Positions 4,978 to 6,563 of a stretch of DNA of 6,563 nt are shown here, piece after piece (the first letter of the stretch is position 1; the number at the start of each line of letters is the position of its first letter). This DNA is from an uncultured Ancrocorticia sp. (GTDB lineage: Bacteria; Actinomycetota; Actinomycetes; Actinomycetales; Actinomycetaceae). The notes beneath the pieces are model-generated. The model had not been told where the DNA came from. It was given only the letters and a program-made list of their open reading frames with translations, and did not search any database. Position numbers and translations under genes: made by a program. The DNA is taken from positions 1-6,563 of the forward strand of contig CAJPTB010000111.1 in the NCBI GenBank assembly GCA_905373325.1. Direction: 5' to 3'.

Positions 4978-6563
4978 GCGGCCTCGCGCCAAGACGAACC
5001 CACGCCTATGCCCACGGAAAGCGGAACCGCCAGCTCGACGGCGTTCTCCATTTCCCGCCGGACGATCGCCTCGACGGCCTCGCGCTCCCCCGGCGCGATT
5101 TCCAGAACGAGCTCGTCGTGGACCTGCAGCAGGACGCGCGAGCGCATCCCCTTCATCGAATCGACCACGGCGACCATGGCGAGCTTGACGATGTCCGCCG
5201 CCGATCCCTGGATCGGGGCGTTGAGGGCCATGCGTTCGGCCGCCTCCCGCGCCTGCCTGTTGGTCGAGTTGAGATCGGGAAGATATCGCCGACGGCCGAG
5301 GATCGTCTGAGTGTATCCCTCTTTGCGGGCCTCTTGGACGAGGGAGTCAAGATACGTGCGCACCCTGCCGAAGCGTGAAAAGTAATCGTCCATGAGCGCC
5401 TGCGCCTGGGCCACCGAAATGCGCAGCTGCTTCGACAGCCCGTAGGCGGAGAGCCCGTAGGCCAGGCCGTAGCTCATCGCCTTGATGTGCGAACGGTCGT
5501 CGGCCGTGACCTTCTCCTCGGGAACGCCGTAGACGCGCGAGGCGACGTAGGTGTGCAGGTCCGCGCCCTCGCGAAACGCCTCTATGAGCTCGACGTCGCC
5601 CGAAAGCGCCGCCATGAGCCGCATCTCGATCTGCGAATAGTCCGCCGTCATGATCGATTCATAGCCCTCTCCCGGCACGAAGGCGGCGCGGATGCTGCGG
5701 CCCTCCGCGGTTCGCGCATGGATGTTCTGAAGATTGGGGTCGGTCGAGGAGAGCCTGCCGGTTGCCGCCGCAGTCTGCTGGAACGTCGTGTGTATTCGTC
5801 CGTCGCGGACCGACCGCTGAAGGCCGATGACAGACTGGCACAGTTTGACGGCGTCGCGGTGCTCAAGGAGGGAGGCGAGGAACTGCTGGCCGGCTAGGGC
5901 CCTGTCGTCTTCGCGTCCGGCGATGCTCACGGCGAGGTCCGCGAGGGCGGCGGCGTTGGTGGTGTGGCCGGATTTAGTCTTGCGCGTCGGTGGCAGTCCC
6001 AGCTGGTCGAAGAGGACCTCCTGAAGCTGCTTGGGACTCGACAGGTTGACCTTGCGTCCGATGGCGTCGTAGGCCGAGCGGGCCGCCGCGAACACCCGCC
6101 CGTCGAAGTCCTGCCTCAACTGTTCGAGAAGGCCTTCGTCCACGGCTATCCCCGCGTCCTCCATTCCTCCGAGCGTGCGGGAAACCGCCATCTCGAGGTC
6201 GAGCAGGGCGCCGTCCTCCCCCCTTTCGGCGAGTTCGGAGTCAAAGGCCTCGGCGAGCTCGACGAGCGCCGCGGCGGCCGCCGCTCCGTCGTCGGAGTCG
6301 ACGTCGTCGAAGAGCGTCGCCTGGCTCTTTCGGCCCTCGATTTGCCTGCCCAGATAGCGGATGACGAGGTCGTCGAGGTCGTAGACCCGCTGGTCCGGAT
6401 GCAATAAATAGGCTTGGAGAAGCGTGTCGCGGCGCACCCCGTCAAGTTCCACGCCGATGTTGCGAAGCGCGTGCCCCGCACCTTTCGCGCCGTGAAAGAC
6501 CTTGGGACGGCCCGGATCGGCCAGGAAGGCGCCGAGGGCCTCGGCATCGTCCTCGTCGATCCC
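4971..6563 (-). CDS. polA: DNA polymerase I, C-terminal part (5' end beyond window)
   Basis: 530 codons are open to the window edge. The missing part would hold the 5'-nuclease domain and the beginning of the exonuclease-like domain. Numbering from the edge, the polymerase domain has TAAATGRLSSTDPNLQNIHAR (264-284), motif A DYSQIEMR (Asp308, Glu313), motif B RSHIKAMSYGLAYG (Lys361, Tyr365, Tyr369), ERMALNAPIQGSAAD (443-457) and motif C QVHDE (480-484, Asp483). All catalytic residues for nucleotide transfer are present. The vestigial 3'-5' exonuclease region (about 1-112) lacks its metal ligands: the LKYDRG-type site reads AKGAGH (26-31) and an alanine run (94-99) replaces the YX3D motif, as in other actinobacterial Pol I, so proofreading is probably absent. 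Tyr365 occupies the Phe762 position of E. coli Pol I. The protein acts in Okazaki-fragment maturation and excision repair. Its stop overlaps the convergent methyltransferase by 7 bp. Confidence 0.97.
   Translation of the reverse strand, partial: GIDEDDAEALGAFLADPGRPKVFHGAKGAGHALRNIGVELDGVRRDTLLQAYLLHPDQRVYDLDDLVIRYLGRQIEGRKSQATLFDDVDSDDGAAAAAALVELAEAFDSELAERGEDGALLDLEMAVSRTLGGMEDAGIAVDEGLLEQLRQDFDGRVFAAARSAYDAIGRKVNLSSPKQLQEVLFDQLGLPPTRKTKSGHTTNAAALADLAVSIAGREDDRALAGQQFLASLLEHRDAVKLCQSVIGLQRSVRDGRIHTTFQQTAAATGRLSSTDPNLQNIHARTAEGRSIRAAFVPGEGYESIMTADYSQIEMRLMAALSGDVELIEAFREGADLHTYVASRVYGVPEEKVTADDRSHIKAMSYGLAYGLSAYGLSKQLRISVAQAQALMDDYFSRFGRVRTYLDSLVQEARKEGYTQTILGRRRYLPDLNSTNRQAREAAERMALNAPIQGSAADIVKLAMVAVVDSMKGMRSRVLLQVHDELVLEIAPGEREAVEAIVRREMENAVELAVPLSVGIGVGSSWREAAH

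Overview
This window comes from a high-G+C genome. The gene set points to an Actinomycetota chromosome. S1 is a short four-domain protein with the actinobacterial C-terminal tail, DNA polymerase I has a decayed proofreading domain, and a SAM-dependent methyltransferase of a type I recall next to rpsA and polA in actinobacteria lies between them. Some residues recall Actinomycetaceae, but I cannot place the organism below phylum with confidence. No mobile element, CRISPR array, tRNA or rRNA was seen, and base composition looks even throughout.

Layout from left to right. Positions 2132 down to 1 (minus strand) hold a two-gene transport and catabolism cassette. It contains an NCS1-family nucleobase/hydantoin/allantoin:cation symporter and, overlapping its stop codon by 4 bases, an Asp/Glu/hydantoin-racemase-superfamily enzyme whose 3' end runs off the window. 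Positions 2133-2520 are non-coding. They carry hairpins behind rpsA (one a perfect 14-bp stem) and a candidate promoter with a palindromic operator for the symporter cassette. Positions 3981 down to 2521 are rpsA (30S ribosomal protein S1). Positions 3982-4170 form a divergent promoter region with a perfect 12-bp palindrome. Positions 4171-4977 (plus strand) are the methyltransferase. Positions 6563 down to 4971 are the C-terminal 530 codons of polA, convergent with the methyltransferase and overlapping it by 7 bp.

The right two thirds is a conserved information-processing neighbourhood (polA, methyltransferase, rpsA). The left third is an accessory cassette in a place where, from my knowledge of actinobacterial gene order, coaE would be expected after rpsA. 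The cassette probably imports and processes a hydantoin-, ureide- or nucleobase-like compound under its own regulator.

The most interesting point is that the 'racemase' lacks the first of the two catalytic cysteines. It has Gly75 there and keeps Cys180, a pattern like arylmalonate decarboxylase rather than a two-base racemase. The other notable points are phased repeat sites in front of the symporter and a polymerase O-helix Tyr in place of the Phe762 of E. coli Pol I. I saw no clearly undescribed multi-gene system.
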